Part shown: one piece after another, positions 42,602-55,860 of the stretch
Layout: each line of letters begins with the position of its first letter
How positions within the stretch are numbered: position 1 is the stretch's first letter
Source of the DNA: Chamaelirium japonicum
Taxonomy: Eukaryota > Streptophyta > Magnoliopsida > Liliales > Melanthiaceae
Assembly (NCBI GenBank): GCA_947650365.1
Contig: OX393549.1
Location: 17,612,896-17,676,895 of the forward strand
Length of the DNA stretch: 64,000 bases
Direction of reading: 5' to 3'
Translations under genes and position numbers: made by a program
The notes under the pieces: model-generated
Told to the model about the DNA's origin: nothing
Databases searched by the model: none
The model's input: only the letters and a program-made list of their open reading frames with translations

Positions 42602-44259
42602 ATTCGTACGATCCATTCTAATTCATTTGTAAGATCCATTCTAATTCATTCGTACAATCCATTCTAATTCATTCGTATGATCCATTCTAATTCATTCGCA
42701 CGAATGTATCCATTCTAGTTCATTCGTACGATCCATTCTAATTCATTCGTACGATCCATTCAAATTCATTCATACGATCTATTCTAATTCATTCATACAA
42801 TCCATTCTAATTCTTTCACACGATCCATTCTAATTTATTCGTATGATCCATTCTAATTCATTAGTACGATCCATTCTAATTCATTTGTACAATCCATTCT
42901 AATTCATTCGTACAATCCATTCTATTTCATTCGTACGATCCATTCATTCGTATGATCCATTCTTACTCATTTGTACGATCCATTCTAATTCATTCGTCCG
43001 ATCCATTCTAATTCATTCGCACGAAAGTATCCATTCTAATTCATTTGCACGATCCATTCTAATTCATTCCTATGATCTATTCTAATTCATTCGTACGATC
43101 CATTCTAATTCAGTCTAATTCATTCGTACGATCCATACTACGATCCATTCTAATTCATTCGTAAGATCCATTCTAATTCCTGCGTACGATCCATTCTAAT
43201 TCATTCGTACGATCTATTCTATTTCATTCGTACGATCCATTCTTACTCATTCGTACGATCCATTCTAATTCATTTGTCCGATCCATTCTAATTCATTCGC
43301 ACGAATGTATCCATTCTAATTCATTCGTTCGATCAATTCTAATTCATTAGCACGATCCATTCTAATTCATTTGTACGATCTATTCTAATTCATTCGCACG
43401 ATCCATTCTAATTCATTCATAGGATCCATTCTAATTAATTCGTACGATCCATTCTAATTCATTCGCACGATCCATTCTAATTCATTCATACAATCCATTC
43501 TAATTCATTCGCACGATCCATTCTAATTCACTCATACGATCCATTCTAATACATTCATACGATCCATTCTAATTCATTTGGACGAATATATCCATTCTAA
43601 TTCATTCGTACGATCCATTCTAATTCATTCGCACGAATGTATCCATTCTAATTCATTCATACGATTCATTCTAATTCATTCGTATGAGCTATTCTAATTC
43701 ATTCGTACGATCCATTCTAATTCATTCGTACGATCCATTGTAATTCATTCATACAATCCATTTAGATTCATTCGCACAAATGTATCCATTCAAATTCATT
43801 CGTACGATCCATTCTAATTCCTTCGTACGATCTATTCTAATTCATTCGTACGAATGTATCCACTCTAATTCATTCGTACGATCCATTCTAATTCATTCGT
43901 ACGATCCATTCTAATTCATTCGTAAGATCCATTCTAATTCATTCGTACGATCCATTCTAATTCATTCGTATGATCCATTCTAATTCATTCGCATGAATGT
44001 ATCCTTTCTAGTTCATTCGTACGATCCATTCTAATTCATTCGTACGATCCATTCTAATTCATTTGCACGATCCATTCTAATTCATTTGTACGATCAATTC
44101 TAATTCATTCGCACGAATGTATCCATTCTAATTCATTCGTACGATCCATTCTAATTCATTCATACGATCCATTCTAATTCATTTATATAATCCATTCTAA
44201 TTCTTTCACACGATCCATTCTAATTCATTCGTAGGATCCATTCTAATTCATTCGTACAA
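42602..44259 (-). repeat. Block 44, reverse
   Basis: Follows block 24 until about 43.98 kb, then switches to other monomers (CATGAATGTATCCTTTC). It ends GTACAATGAGTAAG as block 8 does. Confidence 0.88.
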
Positions 44260-44583
44260 TGAGTAAGAATGGATCGTACAAATGAAACAGAATGGATTGT
44301 ACGAATGATTTAGAATGGATACATTCGTGCGAATGAATTAGAATGGATTGTGCGAATGAATTAGAATGGATCGTACAAATGAATTAGAATGGATCGTGTG
44401 AAAGAATTAGAATGGATTGTATGAATGAATTAGAATAGATTGTATGAATGAATTAGAATGGATCGTATGAAGGATTTAGAATGGATCGTACGAATGAATT
44501 AGAATGGATCGTACGAATGAATTAGAATAGATCGTGCTAATGAATTAGAATTGATCGAACGAATGAATTAGCATGGATCGTGC
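44260..44583 (+). repeat. Block 45, forward
   Basis: Begins like block 9 (GAGTAAG) but ends like block 5 (GCTAATG, GTGC/ATTCG). It is a chimera absent from A and B at this place. Confidence 0.88.
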
Positions 44584-45182
44584 ATTCGTACAATCCATTC
44601 TAATTCATTCGTAAGATCCATTCTAATTCATTTGTACGATCCATTCTAATTCATTCGTACGATCCATTCTAATTCATTCGCACGAATGTATCCATTCTAG
44701 TTCATTCGTACGATCCATTCTAATTCATTCGTACGATCCATTCTAATTCATTCATACGATCTATTCTAATTCATTCATACAATCCATTCTAATTCTTTCA
44801 CACGATCCATTCTAATTCATTCGTACGATTCATTCTAATTCATTCGCACAATCCATTCTAATTCATTCGTACGATCCATTCTAATTCCTTTGTACGATCC
44901 ATTCTAATTCATTCGTACGATCTATTCTAATTCATTCGTACGATCCATTCTAATTCATTCGTACGATCCATTCTAATTCCTTCGTACGATCCATTCTAAT
45001 TCATTCGTACGATCCATTCTAATTCATTCATACAATCCATTCTAATTCTTTCACACGATCCATTCTAATTCATTCGTACGATCCATTCTAATTCATTCGT
45101 GCAATCCATTCTATTTCATTCGTACGATCCATTCTTACTCATTCGTACGATCCATTCTAATTCATTCACACGAATGTATCCA
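44584..45182 (-). repeat. Block 46, reverse
   Basis: Counterpart of blocks 6 and 26. It ends ATCCATTCGTACGAATG. Confidence 0.9.
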
Positions 45183-45867
45183 TTCGTACGAATGAATTAG
45201 AATAGATTGTACGAATGAATTAGAATGGATCGTACGAATGAATTAGAATGGATCGTACGAAGGAATTAGAATGGATCGTACGAATGAATTAAAATAGATC
45301 GTACGAATGAATTAGAATGGATCGTACGAAGGAATTAGAATGGATCGTACGAATGAATTAGACTGGATCGTACGAATGAATTTGAATGGATACATTTGTG
45401 CGAATGAATCTAAATGGATTGTATGAATGAATTACAATGGATCGTACGAATGAATTAGAATGGATCGTACGAATGAATTAGAATAGCTCATACGAATAAA
45501 TTAGAATGAATTGTATGAATGAATTAGAATGGTTACATTCGTGCGAATGAATTAGAATAGTTCGTACGAATGAATTAGAATGGATCGTACGAATAAATTA
45601 GAATGGATCGTGGGAATGAATTAGAATGGATCGTACGAATGAATTAGAATGGATCCACCGAATGAGTTAGAATGGATCATACGAATGAATTAGAATGGAT
45701 TGTACGAATGAATTAGAATGGATTGTGCGAATGAATTAGAATGGATCGTATGAATGAATAAGAATGGATCGTACGAATGAATTAGAATGGATCGTGCGAA
45801 TGAATTAGCATGAATCGTACGAATGTATTAGAATGGATCGTACGAATGAATTAGAATGAATCGTACG
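45183..45867 (+). repeat. Block 47, forward
   Basis: Counterpart of blocks 7 and 27, with TCTAAATGG and GATCCACCG. Confidence 0.9.
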
Positions 45868-46762
45868 ATCCATTCTAATTCAATCGTCCGATCCATTCTA
45901 ATTCATTCGCATGAATGTATCCATTCTAATTCATTCGTACAATCCATTCTATTTCATTCGTACGTTCCATTCTTACTCATTCGTATGATCCATTCTAATT
46001 CATTCGTATGATCCATTCTAATTCATTCGTACGATCCATTCTAATTCATTCGTACGATCCATTCTAATTCATTCGCACGATCCATTCTAATTCATTCATA
46101 CGATCCATTCTAATTCATTCATACGATCCATTCTAATTCATTCCTACAATCCATTCTAATTCATTCGCCCGATCCATTCTAATTCATTCATACGATCCAT
46201 TCTATTCGAATGGATCATGCGATCCATTCAAATTCATTCGCACGATCCATTCTAATTCATTTATACGATCCATTCTAATTCATTCATACAATGCATTCTA
46301 ATTCTTTCGCACGATCCATTCTAATTCATTCATACGATCCATTCTAATTCATTCGTACGATCTATTCTAATTCACTCATACGATCCATTCTAATACATTC
46401 ATACGATCCATTCTAATTCATTTGCATGAATATATCCATTCTAATTCATTCGTACGATCCATTCTAATTCCTTCGTACGATCCATTCTAATTCATTCGTA
46501 CGATCCATTCTAATTCATTCGTACGATCCATTCTAATTCCTTCGTACGATCCATTCTAATTCATTCATACAATCCATTCTAATTCTTTCACACGATCCAT
46601 TCTAATTGATTCGTACGATCCATTCGTACTATCCGTTCTAATTCACTCATACGATCCATTCTAATTCATTCATACGATCCATTCTAATTCATTTGGACAA
46701 AGGCATCCATTCAAATTCATTCGTACGATCCATTCTAATTCATTCACACGAATGTATCCATT
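45868..46762 (-). repeat. Block 48, reverse, contains the copy C deletion joint
   Basis: Begins like block 28. After about 46.44 kb it continues like block 42 (CTAATTCCTTCG, CATTCGTACTATCCG). Contains landmark 7. Confidence 0.88.
46202..46240. repeat. Palindromic landmark CTATTCGAATGG (7 of 8)
   Basis: In copy C. It lies 19,939 bp from 26263 and 5,848 bp from 40354, next to the inferred deletion joint. Confidence 0.85.
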
Positions 46763-48981
46763 CGTACGAATGAATTAGAATAGATTATACGAATGAATTG
46801 GAATGGATCGTACGAAGGAATTAGAATGGATCGTACGAATGAATTAGAATGGATCGTACGAATGAATTAGAATAGATCGTACGAATGAATTAGAATGGAT
46901 CGTACGAAGGAATTAGAATGGATCGTGTGAATGAATTAGAATAGATCGTACGAATGAATTAGAATGGATCATACGAATGAACTAGAATGGATACATTCGT
47001 GCGAATGAATTAGAATGGATCGTACGAATGAATTAGAATGGATCGTACGAATGAATTAGAATGGATCGTACGAATGGATTAGAATGGATCATACGAATGA
47101 ATTAGAATGGATCGTGCGAATGAATTAGAATGGATCGAACGAATGAATTAGAATGGATATATTCGAGGGAATGAATTAGAATAGATCGTAGGAATGAATT
47201 AGATTGGATCGTACGAATGAATTAGAATGGATCGTACGAACGAATTAGAATGGATCGTACGAACGAATTAGAATGGATCGTATGAACGAATTAGAATGGA
47301 TACATTCGAGCGAACGAATTAGAATGGATCGTACGAATGAATTAGAATAGATCATAGGAATGAATTAGAATGGATCGTGCAAATGAATTAGAATGGATAC
47401 ATTCGTGCGAATGAATTAGAATGGATCGTGCGAATGAATTAGAATGGATCGTACGAATGAATTAGAATGGATATATTTGAACGAATAAATTAGAATGGAT
47501 CATACGAATGAATTAGAATGGATCATACGAATGAGTAAGAATGGATCGTACGAATGAAATAGAATGGATTATACAAATGAATTAGAATGGATACATTCGT
47601 GCGAATGAATTAGAATGGATCGTATGTACGAATGAATTAGAATGGATACATTCGTGCGAATGAATTAGAATGGATCGTACGAATGAATTAGAATAGATGG
47701 TGTGAATGAATTAGAATGGATCGTACGAATGAATTAGAATGGATCGTACGAATGAACTAGAATGGATACATTCGTGCGAATGAATTAGAATGGATCGTAC
47801 GAATCAATTAGAATGGATCGTACGAATGAATTAGAATGGATCTTACGAATGAATTAGAATAGATCGTACGAATAAATTAGAATGGATCGTATGAATGGTT
47901 TAGAATGGATACATTCGTGCGAATGAATTAGAATGGATCGGACGAATGAATTAGAATGGATCCTACGAATGAATTAGAATGGATCAAATGAATGAATTAG
48001 AATGGTTACATTCATGCGAATGAATTAGAACGGATCGTACGAATGGATTAGAATGGATCGTACGAATGGATTAGAATGGATACATTCGTGCGAATGAATT
48101 AGAATAGATCATACGAATGAGTAAGAATGGATCGTACGAATGAAATAGAATGGATTGTACGAATGAATTAGAATGGATCATGCGAATGAATTTGAATGGA
48201 TCGTACGAATGAATTAGAATGGATCATGCTAATGAATTAGAATTGATCGTACGAATGAAATAGAATAGATTGTACGAATGATTTAGAATGGATCGTACGA
48301 ATGAATTAGAATGGATCGTACGAATGATTTAGAATGGATACATTCGTGCGATTGAATTAGAATGGATCATACGAATGAGTAAGAATGGATCGTACGAATG
48401 AAATAGAATGGATTGTACGAATGAATTAGAATGGATTCGTACGAATGAATTAGAATGGATACATTCGTACGAATGAATTAGAATGGATCGTACCAATGAG
48501 TAAGAATGGATCGTACCAATGAAATAGAATGGATTGTGTGAATGAATTAGAATGGATCGTACGAATGAATTAGAATGGATCGTGTGAAAGAATTAGAATA
48601 GATTGTATGAATGAATTAGAATAGATCGTATGAATGAATTAGAACGGATCGTACGAATGAATTAGAATGGATCGTACGAATGAATTAGAATGGATCGTAC
48701 GAATGAATTAGAATGGATACATTCGTGCGAATGAATTAGAATGGATACATTCGTGCGAACGAATTAGAATAGATCGTATGAATGAATTAGAATGAATCCT
48801 ATGAATGAATTAGAATGGATCGTGCGAATGAATTAGAATGGATCGTGCTAATGAATTAGAATTGATCGAACGAATGAATTAGCATGGATCGTGCTAATGA
48901 ATTAGAATGGATTGTATGAATGAATTCGAATGGATCGTGTGAAAGAATTAGAATGGATTGTATGAATGAATTCGAATGAAT
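46763..48981 (+). repeat. Block 49, forward
   Basis: First part follows block 43 with the 120-bp unit present once. From about 47.66 to 48.9 kb it follows 1.75-3.0 kb. It ends at GAATTCGTACGATCC. Confidence 0.9.
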
Positions 48982-49967
48982 TCGTACGATCCATTCGAAT
49001 TAATTCGCACGATCCATTCTAATTCATTCATACGATCCATTCTAATTCATTCATACAATCCATTCTAATTCTTTCACACGATCCATTCTAATTCATTCGT
49101 AGGATCCATTCTAATTTATTCGTACAATCTATTCTATTTCATTCGTACGATCCATTCTTACTCTTTCGTTTGATCCATTCTAATTCATTCGGACGAATGT
49201 ATCCATTCTAATTTATTCGTACGATCCATTCTAATTCATTCGTACGATCCATTCTAATTCATTCGTACGATCCATTCTAATTCATTCGTACGATCCATTC
49301 TAATTCATTCGTACGATCCATTCTAATTCATTCGCACGAATGTATCCATTCTAGTTCATTCGTACGATCCATTCTAATTCATTCATACAATCCATTCTAA
49401 TTCATTCGCACGAATGTATCCATTCTAATTCATTCGTACGATCAGTTCTAATTCATTCACAAAATCTATTCTAATTCATTCATACGTTCCATTCTAATTC
49501 ATTCACACGAATGTATCCATTCTAATTCATTCATACGATCCATTCTAATTCATTCCTACGATCCATTCTAATTCACTCATACGATCCATTCTAATACATT
49601 CATACGATCCAGTCTAATTCATTTGCACGAATATATCCATTCTAATTCATTCGTACGATCCATTCTAATTCCTTCGTACGATCCATTCTAATTCATTCGT
49701 ACGATCTATTCTAATTCATTCGTACGATCCATTCTAATTCATTCGTACGATCCATTCTAATTCCATAGTACGATCCATTCTAATTCATTCGTACGATCCA
49801 TTCTAATTCATTCATACAATCCATTCTAATTCTTTTACACGATCCATTCTAATTCATTCGTACGATCCATTCTAATTCATTCGTGCAATCCATTCTATTT
49901 CATTCGTGCGATCCATTCTTACTCATTCGTACGATCCATTCTAATTCATTCACACGAATGTATCCAT
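48982..49967 (-). repeat. Block 50, reverse
   Basis: Starts with the reverse cassette (TTCTTTCACACG to GGACGAATG, 49050-49210). The later part belongs to the 1.8-kb segmental repeat. Confidence 0.9.
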
Positions 49968-50672
49968 TCGTACGAATGAATTAGAATAGATTATACGAAT
50001 GAATTAGAATGGATCGTACGAATGAATTAGAATGGATCGTACGAAGGAATTAGAATGGATCGTACGAATGAATTAGAATGGATCGTACGAATGAATTAGA
50101 ATAGATCGTATGAATGAATTAGAATGGATCGTACGAAGGAATTAGAATGGATCGTATGAATGAATTAGACTGGATCGTACGAATGAATTTGAATGGATAG
50201 ATTTGTGCGAATGAATCTAAATGGATTGTACGAATGAATTACAATGGATCGTACGAATGAATTAGAATGGATCGTATGAATGAATTAGAATAGCTCATAC
50301 AAATGAATTAGAATGAATCGTATGAATGAATTAGAATGGTTATATTCGTACGAATGAATTAGAATAGATCGTACGAATGAATTAGAATGGATCGTATGAA
50401 TAAATTAGAATGGATCGTGGGAATGAATTAGAATGGATCGTACGAATGAATTAGAATGGATCAACCGAATGAGTTAGAATGGATCAGACGAATGAATTAG
50501 AATGGATTGTACGAATGAATTAGAATGGATTGTGCGAATGAATTAGAATGGATCGTATGAATGAATAAGAATGGATCGTACGAATGAATTAGAATGGATC
50601 GTGCGAATGAATTAGCATGAATCGTACGAATGTATTAGAATGGATCGTACGAATGAATTAGAATGAATCGTA
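49968..50672 (+). repeat. Block 51, forward
   Basis: Counterpart of block 47 in the 1.8-kb repeat. Confidence 0.9.
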
Positions 50673-52916
50673 CGATCCATTCTAATTCAATCGTCCGATC
50701 CATTCTAATTCATTCGCATGAATGTATCCATTCTAATTCATTCGTACAATCCATTCTATTTTATTCGTACGATCCATTCTTACTCATTCGTATGATCCAT
50801 TCTAATTCATTTGTATGATCCATTCTAATTCATTCGTACGATCCATTCTAATTCATTCGTACGATCCATTCTAATTCATTCGCACGATCCATTCTAATTC
50901 ATTCATACGATCCATTCTAATTCATTCATACGATCCATTCTAATTCATTCCTACAATCCATTCTAATTCATTCACCCGATCCATTCTAATTCATTCATAC
51001 GATCCATTCTATTCGAATAGATCATGCGATCCATTCGAATTCATTCGAACGATCCATTCTAATTCATTCATACGATCCATTCTAATTCATTCATACAATG
51101 CATTCTAATTCTTTCCCACGATTCATTCTAATTCATTCATACGATCCATTCTAATTCATTCGTACGATCCATTCTAATTCACTCATACGATCCATTCTAA
51201 TACATTCATACAATCCATTCTAATTCATTTGCACGAATATATCCATTCTAATTCATTCGTACGATCCATTCTAATTCCTTCGTACGATCCATTCTAATTC
51301 ATTCGTACGATCTATTCTAATTCATTCGTACGATCCATTCTAATTCATTCGTACGATCCATTCTAATTCCTTCGTATGATCCATTCTAATTCATTCGTAC
51401 GATCCATTCTAATTCATTCATACAATCCATTCTAATTCTTTCACACGATCCATTCTAATTCATTCGTACGATCCATTCTAATTCATTCGTGCAATCCATT
51501 CTATTTCATTCGTACGATCCATTCTTACTCATTCGTACGATCCATTCTAATTCATTCGTACGATCCATTCTAATTCATTCATACGATCTATTCTAATTCA
51601 TTCATACAATCCATTCTAATTCTTTCACACGATCCATTCTAATTCATTCGTACGATCCATTCTAATTCATTCGCACAATCCATTCTATTTCATTCGTACG
51701 ATCCATTCTTACTCATTGGTACGATCCATTCTAATTCATTCGCACGAATGTATCCATTCTAATTCATTCGTACGAATCCATTCTAATTCATTCGTACAAT
51801 CTATTCTATTTCATTCGTACGATCCATTCTTACTCATTCGTATGATGCATTCTAATTCATTCGGACGAATGTATCCATTCTAATTTATTCGTACGATCCA
51901 TTCTAATACATTCGTACGGTCCATTCTAATTCATTCATACGATTTATTCTAATTCATTTGTATGATCCATTCTAATTCATTCGCACGAATGTATCCATTC
52001 TAATTCATTCGTACGATCCATTCTAATTCATTCGTACGATCCATTCTAATTCATTCGTACGATCCATTCTAATTCATTCGCACGAATGTATCCATTCTAG
52101 TTCATTCGTATGATCCATTCTAATTCATTCGTACGATCCATTCTAATTCATTCGCACGATCCATTCTAATTCATTCGTACGATCCATTCTAATTCATTCA
52201 TACGATCCATTCTAATTCATTCGTACGATCCATTCTAATTCATTCGCACAAATGTATCCATTCTAATTCATTCATACGATCCATTCTAATTCATTCGCAC
52301 GATCCATTCTAATTCATTCAAACGATCCATTCTAATTCTTTCACACGATCCATTCTAATTCATTCGTACGATCCATTCTAATTCATTCGCACGATCCATT
52401 CTTATTCATTCGTACGATCCATTCTAATTCATTCGTAATATCCATTCTAATTCATTCGTATGATCCATTCTAATTCATTCGCACAAATGTATCCATTCTA
52501 ATTCATTCGTACGATCCATTCTAATTCATTCGCACGATCCATTCTAATTCATTCGTACGATCCATTCTTATTCATTCGTACGATCCATTCTAATTAATTC
52601 GTATGATCCATTCTAATTCATTCGTACGATCCATTCTAATTCATTCATAAAATCCATTCTAATTCATTCGCACGAATGTATCCATTCTAATTAATTCGTA
52701 CGATCCATTCTAATTCATTTGAATGATCTATTCTTATTCATTCGCACGATCCAGTCTAATTGATTCGCACGATCCATTCTAATTCATTCGCACGAATGTA
52801 TCCATTCTAAGTCATTCGTACGATCCATTCTAATTCATTCGTACGATCTATTCTAATTCATTCGTATGATCCATTCTAATTCATATGCACAAAGGTATCC
52901 ACTCTAATTCATTCGC
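50673..52916 (-). repeat. Block 52, reverse, the longest block
   Basis: About 2.2 kb without a switch. It contains landmark 8 and near 52740 the GATCCAGTCTAATTG marker shared with 60373 and 63064. It ends TCGCATGAAAAAATTAG. Confidence 0.9.
51009..51047. repeat. Palindromic landmark CTATTCGAATGG (8 of 8), one base changed
   Basis: Here it reads CTATTCGAATAG. It lies in the second copy of the 1.8-kb segmental repeat. Confidence 0.82.
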
Positions 52917-53797
52917 ATGAAAAAATTAGAATGGATTGTAAGAAAGAATAAGAATGGATCGTGCGAATGAATTAGAGTGGATCGTAAGAAAGAATTAGAA
53001 TGGATCGTACGAAGGAATTAGAATGGATCGTACGAATGAGTAAGAATGGATCGTACGAATGAATTAGAATGGATCGTACGAATGAATTAGAATGGATCGT
53101 ACGAATTAATTAGAATGGATCGTACGAATGAATTAGAATGGATCGTACGAATGAATTAGAATGGATACATTCGTGCGAATGAATTAGAATGGATCGTACG
53201 AATGAATTAGAATTGATACATTTGTGCGAATGAATTAGAATGGATCGTACGAATGAATTAGAATGGATCATATGAATGAATTAGAATGGATCGTATGAAT
53301 GAATTAGAATGGATCGTGCGAATGAATTAGAATGGATCGTACGAATGAATTAGAATGGATCGTACGAATGAACTAGAATGGATACATTCGTGCGAATGAA
53401 TTAGAATGGATCGTACAAATGAATTAGAATGGATCGTACGAATGAATTAGAATGGATACATTCGTGCGAATGAATTAGAATGGATCGGACGAATGAATTA
53501 GAATGGATCGTACGAATGAATTAGAATGGATTATACGAATGAAATAGAATGGATCGTACGAATAAATTAGAATCGATACATTCGTCCAAATGAATTAGAA
53601 TGGATAATACGAATGAGTAAGAAGGGATCGTACGAATGAAATAGAATAGATTGTACGAATGAATTAGAATGGATCCTACGAATGAATTAGAATGGATCGT
53701 GTTAAAGAATTAGAATGGATTGTATGAATGAATTAGAATGGATCGTATGAATGAATTAGAATGGATCGTGCGAATGAATTCGAATGGATCGTATGAA
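52917..53797 (+). repeat. Block 53, forward
   Basis: Opens with irregular GTAAGAAAG monomers. The cassette lies at 53560-53770. It ends GTATGAATTCATTC. Confidence 0.88.
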
Positions 53798-54035
53798 TTC
53801 ATTCTAATTCATTCATACAATCCATTCTAATTCTTTCACATGATCTATTCTAATTCATTCGTAGGATCCATTCTAATTCATTCGTACAATCCATTCTATT
53901 TCATTCGTACGATCCATTCTTACTCATTCGTATGATCCATTCTAATTCATTCGCACGAATGTATCCATTCTAATTCATTCATACAATCCATTCTAATTCA
54001 TTCCGTATGATCCATTCTAATTCATTCGTACGATC
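53798..54035 (-). repeat. Block 54, reverse, short
   Basis: Ends at CGTACGATCGTACGAATG, as block 18 does. Confidence 0.88.
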
Positions 54036-54100
54036 GTACGAATGAATTAGAATGGATCGTAAGAATTAGAATGGATTGTCTGAATGAATTGGAATGAATT
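54036..54100 (+). repeat. Block 55, forward, shortest full block
   Basis: About three monomers, one truncated (GTAAGAATTAG), ending at GAATTCGTACGATCC. Confidence 0.85.
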
Positions 54101-54681
54101 CGTACGATCCATTCGAATTCATTCGCATGATCCATTCTAATTCATTCATATGATCCATTCTAATTCATTCATACAATCCATTCTAATTCTTTCACACGAT
54201 CCATTCTAATTCATTCATAGGATCCATTCTAATTCATTCGTACAATCTATTCTAATACATTCGTACGATCCATTCTAATTCATTCGCATGAATGTAACCA
54301 TTCTAATTCATTCATTTGATCCATTCTAATTCATTCGTACGATCCATTCTAATTCATTCGTCCGATCCATTCTAATTCATTCGCACGAATGTATCCATTC
54401 TAATTCATTCGTACGATCCATTCTAATTCATTCGTACGATCCATTCTAATTCATTCGTAAGATCCATTCAAATTCATTCGTACGATCCATTCTAATTCAT
54501 TCGTACGATCCATTCTAATTCATTCACACGAATGTATCCATTCTAGTTCATTCGTACGATCCATTCTAATTTATTCGTACGATCCATTCTAATTCATTCG
54601 CACGATCCATTCTAATTCATTCGTACGATCAATTCTAATTCATTCGCACGAATGTATCCATTCTAATTCATTCGTAGGATC
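54101..54681 (-). repeat. Block 56, reverse
   Basis: Ends GATCC/TGAATTAG, the same joint as at 1640. Confidence 0.9.
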
Positions 54682-54850
54682 CTGAATTAGAATGGATCGT
54701 ACGAATGAATTAGAATGGATACATTTGTGCATTTGAATTAGAATGGATCGTACGAATGAATTAGAATGGATCATATTAATGAATTAGAATGGATCGTACG
54801 AATGAATTAGAATGGATACATTCGTGCGAATGAATTAGAATGAATCATGC
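54682..54850 (+). repeat. Block 57, forward, short
   Basis: Begins like 1641 (GTGCATTTGAATTAG). It ends GAATCATGCACGAATG. Confidence 0.88.
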
Positions 54851-55860
54851 ACGAATGTAACCATTCTAATTCATTCGTACGATCCATTCTAATTCATTAA
54901 TATGATCCATTCTAATTCATTCGTACAATCCATTCTAATTCAAATGCACAAAGGTATCCATTCTAATCCATTCGTAGGATCCATTCTAATCCATTCGTAC
55001 GATCCATTCTAATTCATTCGTATGATCCATTCTAATTCATTCGATCGAATATATCCATTCTAATCCATTCGTACGATCCATTCTAATCCATTTATACGAT
55101 CCATTCTAATTCATTCGCATGAATGAAACCATTCTAATTCATTCATTTGATCCATTCTAATTCATTCGTACGATCCATTCTAATTCATTCGTCCGATCCA
55201 TTCTAATTCATTCGCACGAATGTATCCATTCTAATTCATTCGTACGATCCATTCTAATTCATTCGCACGATCCATTCTAATCCATTCGTACGATCCATTC
55301 TAATTCATTCGTACGATCCATTCTAATTCATTCGCTCGAATGTATCCATTCTAATCCATTCGTACGACCCATTCTAATCTATTCGTACGATCCATTCTAA
55401 TTCATTCGCATGAATGTAACCATTCTAATTCATTCATTTGATCCATTCTAATTCATTTGTACGATCCATTCTAATTCATTCGTCCGATCCATTCTAATTC
55501 ATTCGCACGAATGTATCCATTCTAATTCATTCGCACGATACACTCTAATTCATTCGTACGATCCATTCTAATTCATTCGTAGGATCCATTCTAATTCATT
55601 CGTACAATCTATTCTATTTCATTCGTACGATCCATTCTTACTCATTCGTATGATCCATTCTAATTCATTCGGACGAATGTATCCATTCTAATTTATTCGT
55701 ACGATCCATTCTAATTCATTCGTATGATCCATTCTTAATCATTCGTACGATCCATTCTAATTCCTTCGTACGATCCATTCTAATTCCTTCGTACGATCCA
55801 TTCTAATTCCTTCGTACGATCCATTCTAAATCTTTCATACAATCTATTCTAATTCTTTCG
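54851..55860 (-). repeat. Block 58, reverse
   Basis: Contains a subunit repeated near 54.94, 55.12 and 55.40 kb (CATGAATGTAACC, CATTCATTTGATCC, GTCCGATCC). It ends TTCTTTCGTGCGAATG. Confidence 0.88.

Larger units (their letters stand above)
44850..46640. repeat. 1.8-kb segmental repeat, first copy
   Basis: It matches about 49650-51470 in order of blocks and variants. The offset is 4,784 bp at 45181/49965 and 4,807 bp at 46202/51009, a difference of one monomer. It carries a full R-F-R block set including the CTATTCGAATGG landmark. Confidence 0.75.
42091..47660. repeat. Higher-order repeat copy C, internally deleted
   Basis: From 42.1 to about 43.98 kb it follows the start of copy B at an offset of 19,778 bp. 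A rearranged stretch follows (43.98-44.58 kb). From 44.58 to 46.44 kb it follows B at offsets of 19,916-19,962 bp. After about 46.44 kb it instead follows the end of B (40.6-41.9 kb) at an offset of about 5.7-5.85 kb. The simplest reading is loss of about 14.1 kb between two paralogous blocks (B positions 26263 and 40354). Confidence 0.75.
49650..51470. repeat. 1.8-kb segmental repeat, second copy
   Basis: Counterpart of 44850-46640. It contains the same R-to-F switch (ATCCATTCGTACGAATG), the TCTAAATGG and GAATAGCTCATAC variants, the F-to-R switch GAATCGTACGATCC and the landmark at 51009. Confidence 0.75.
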
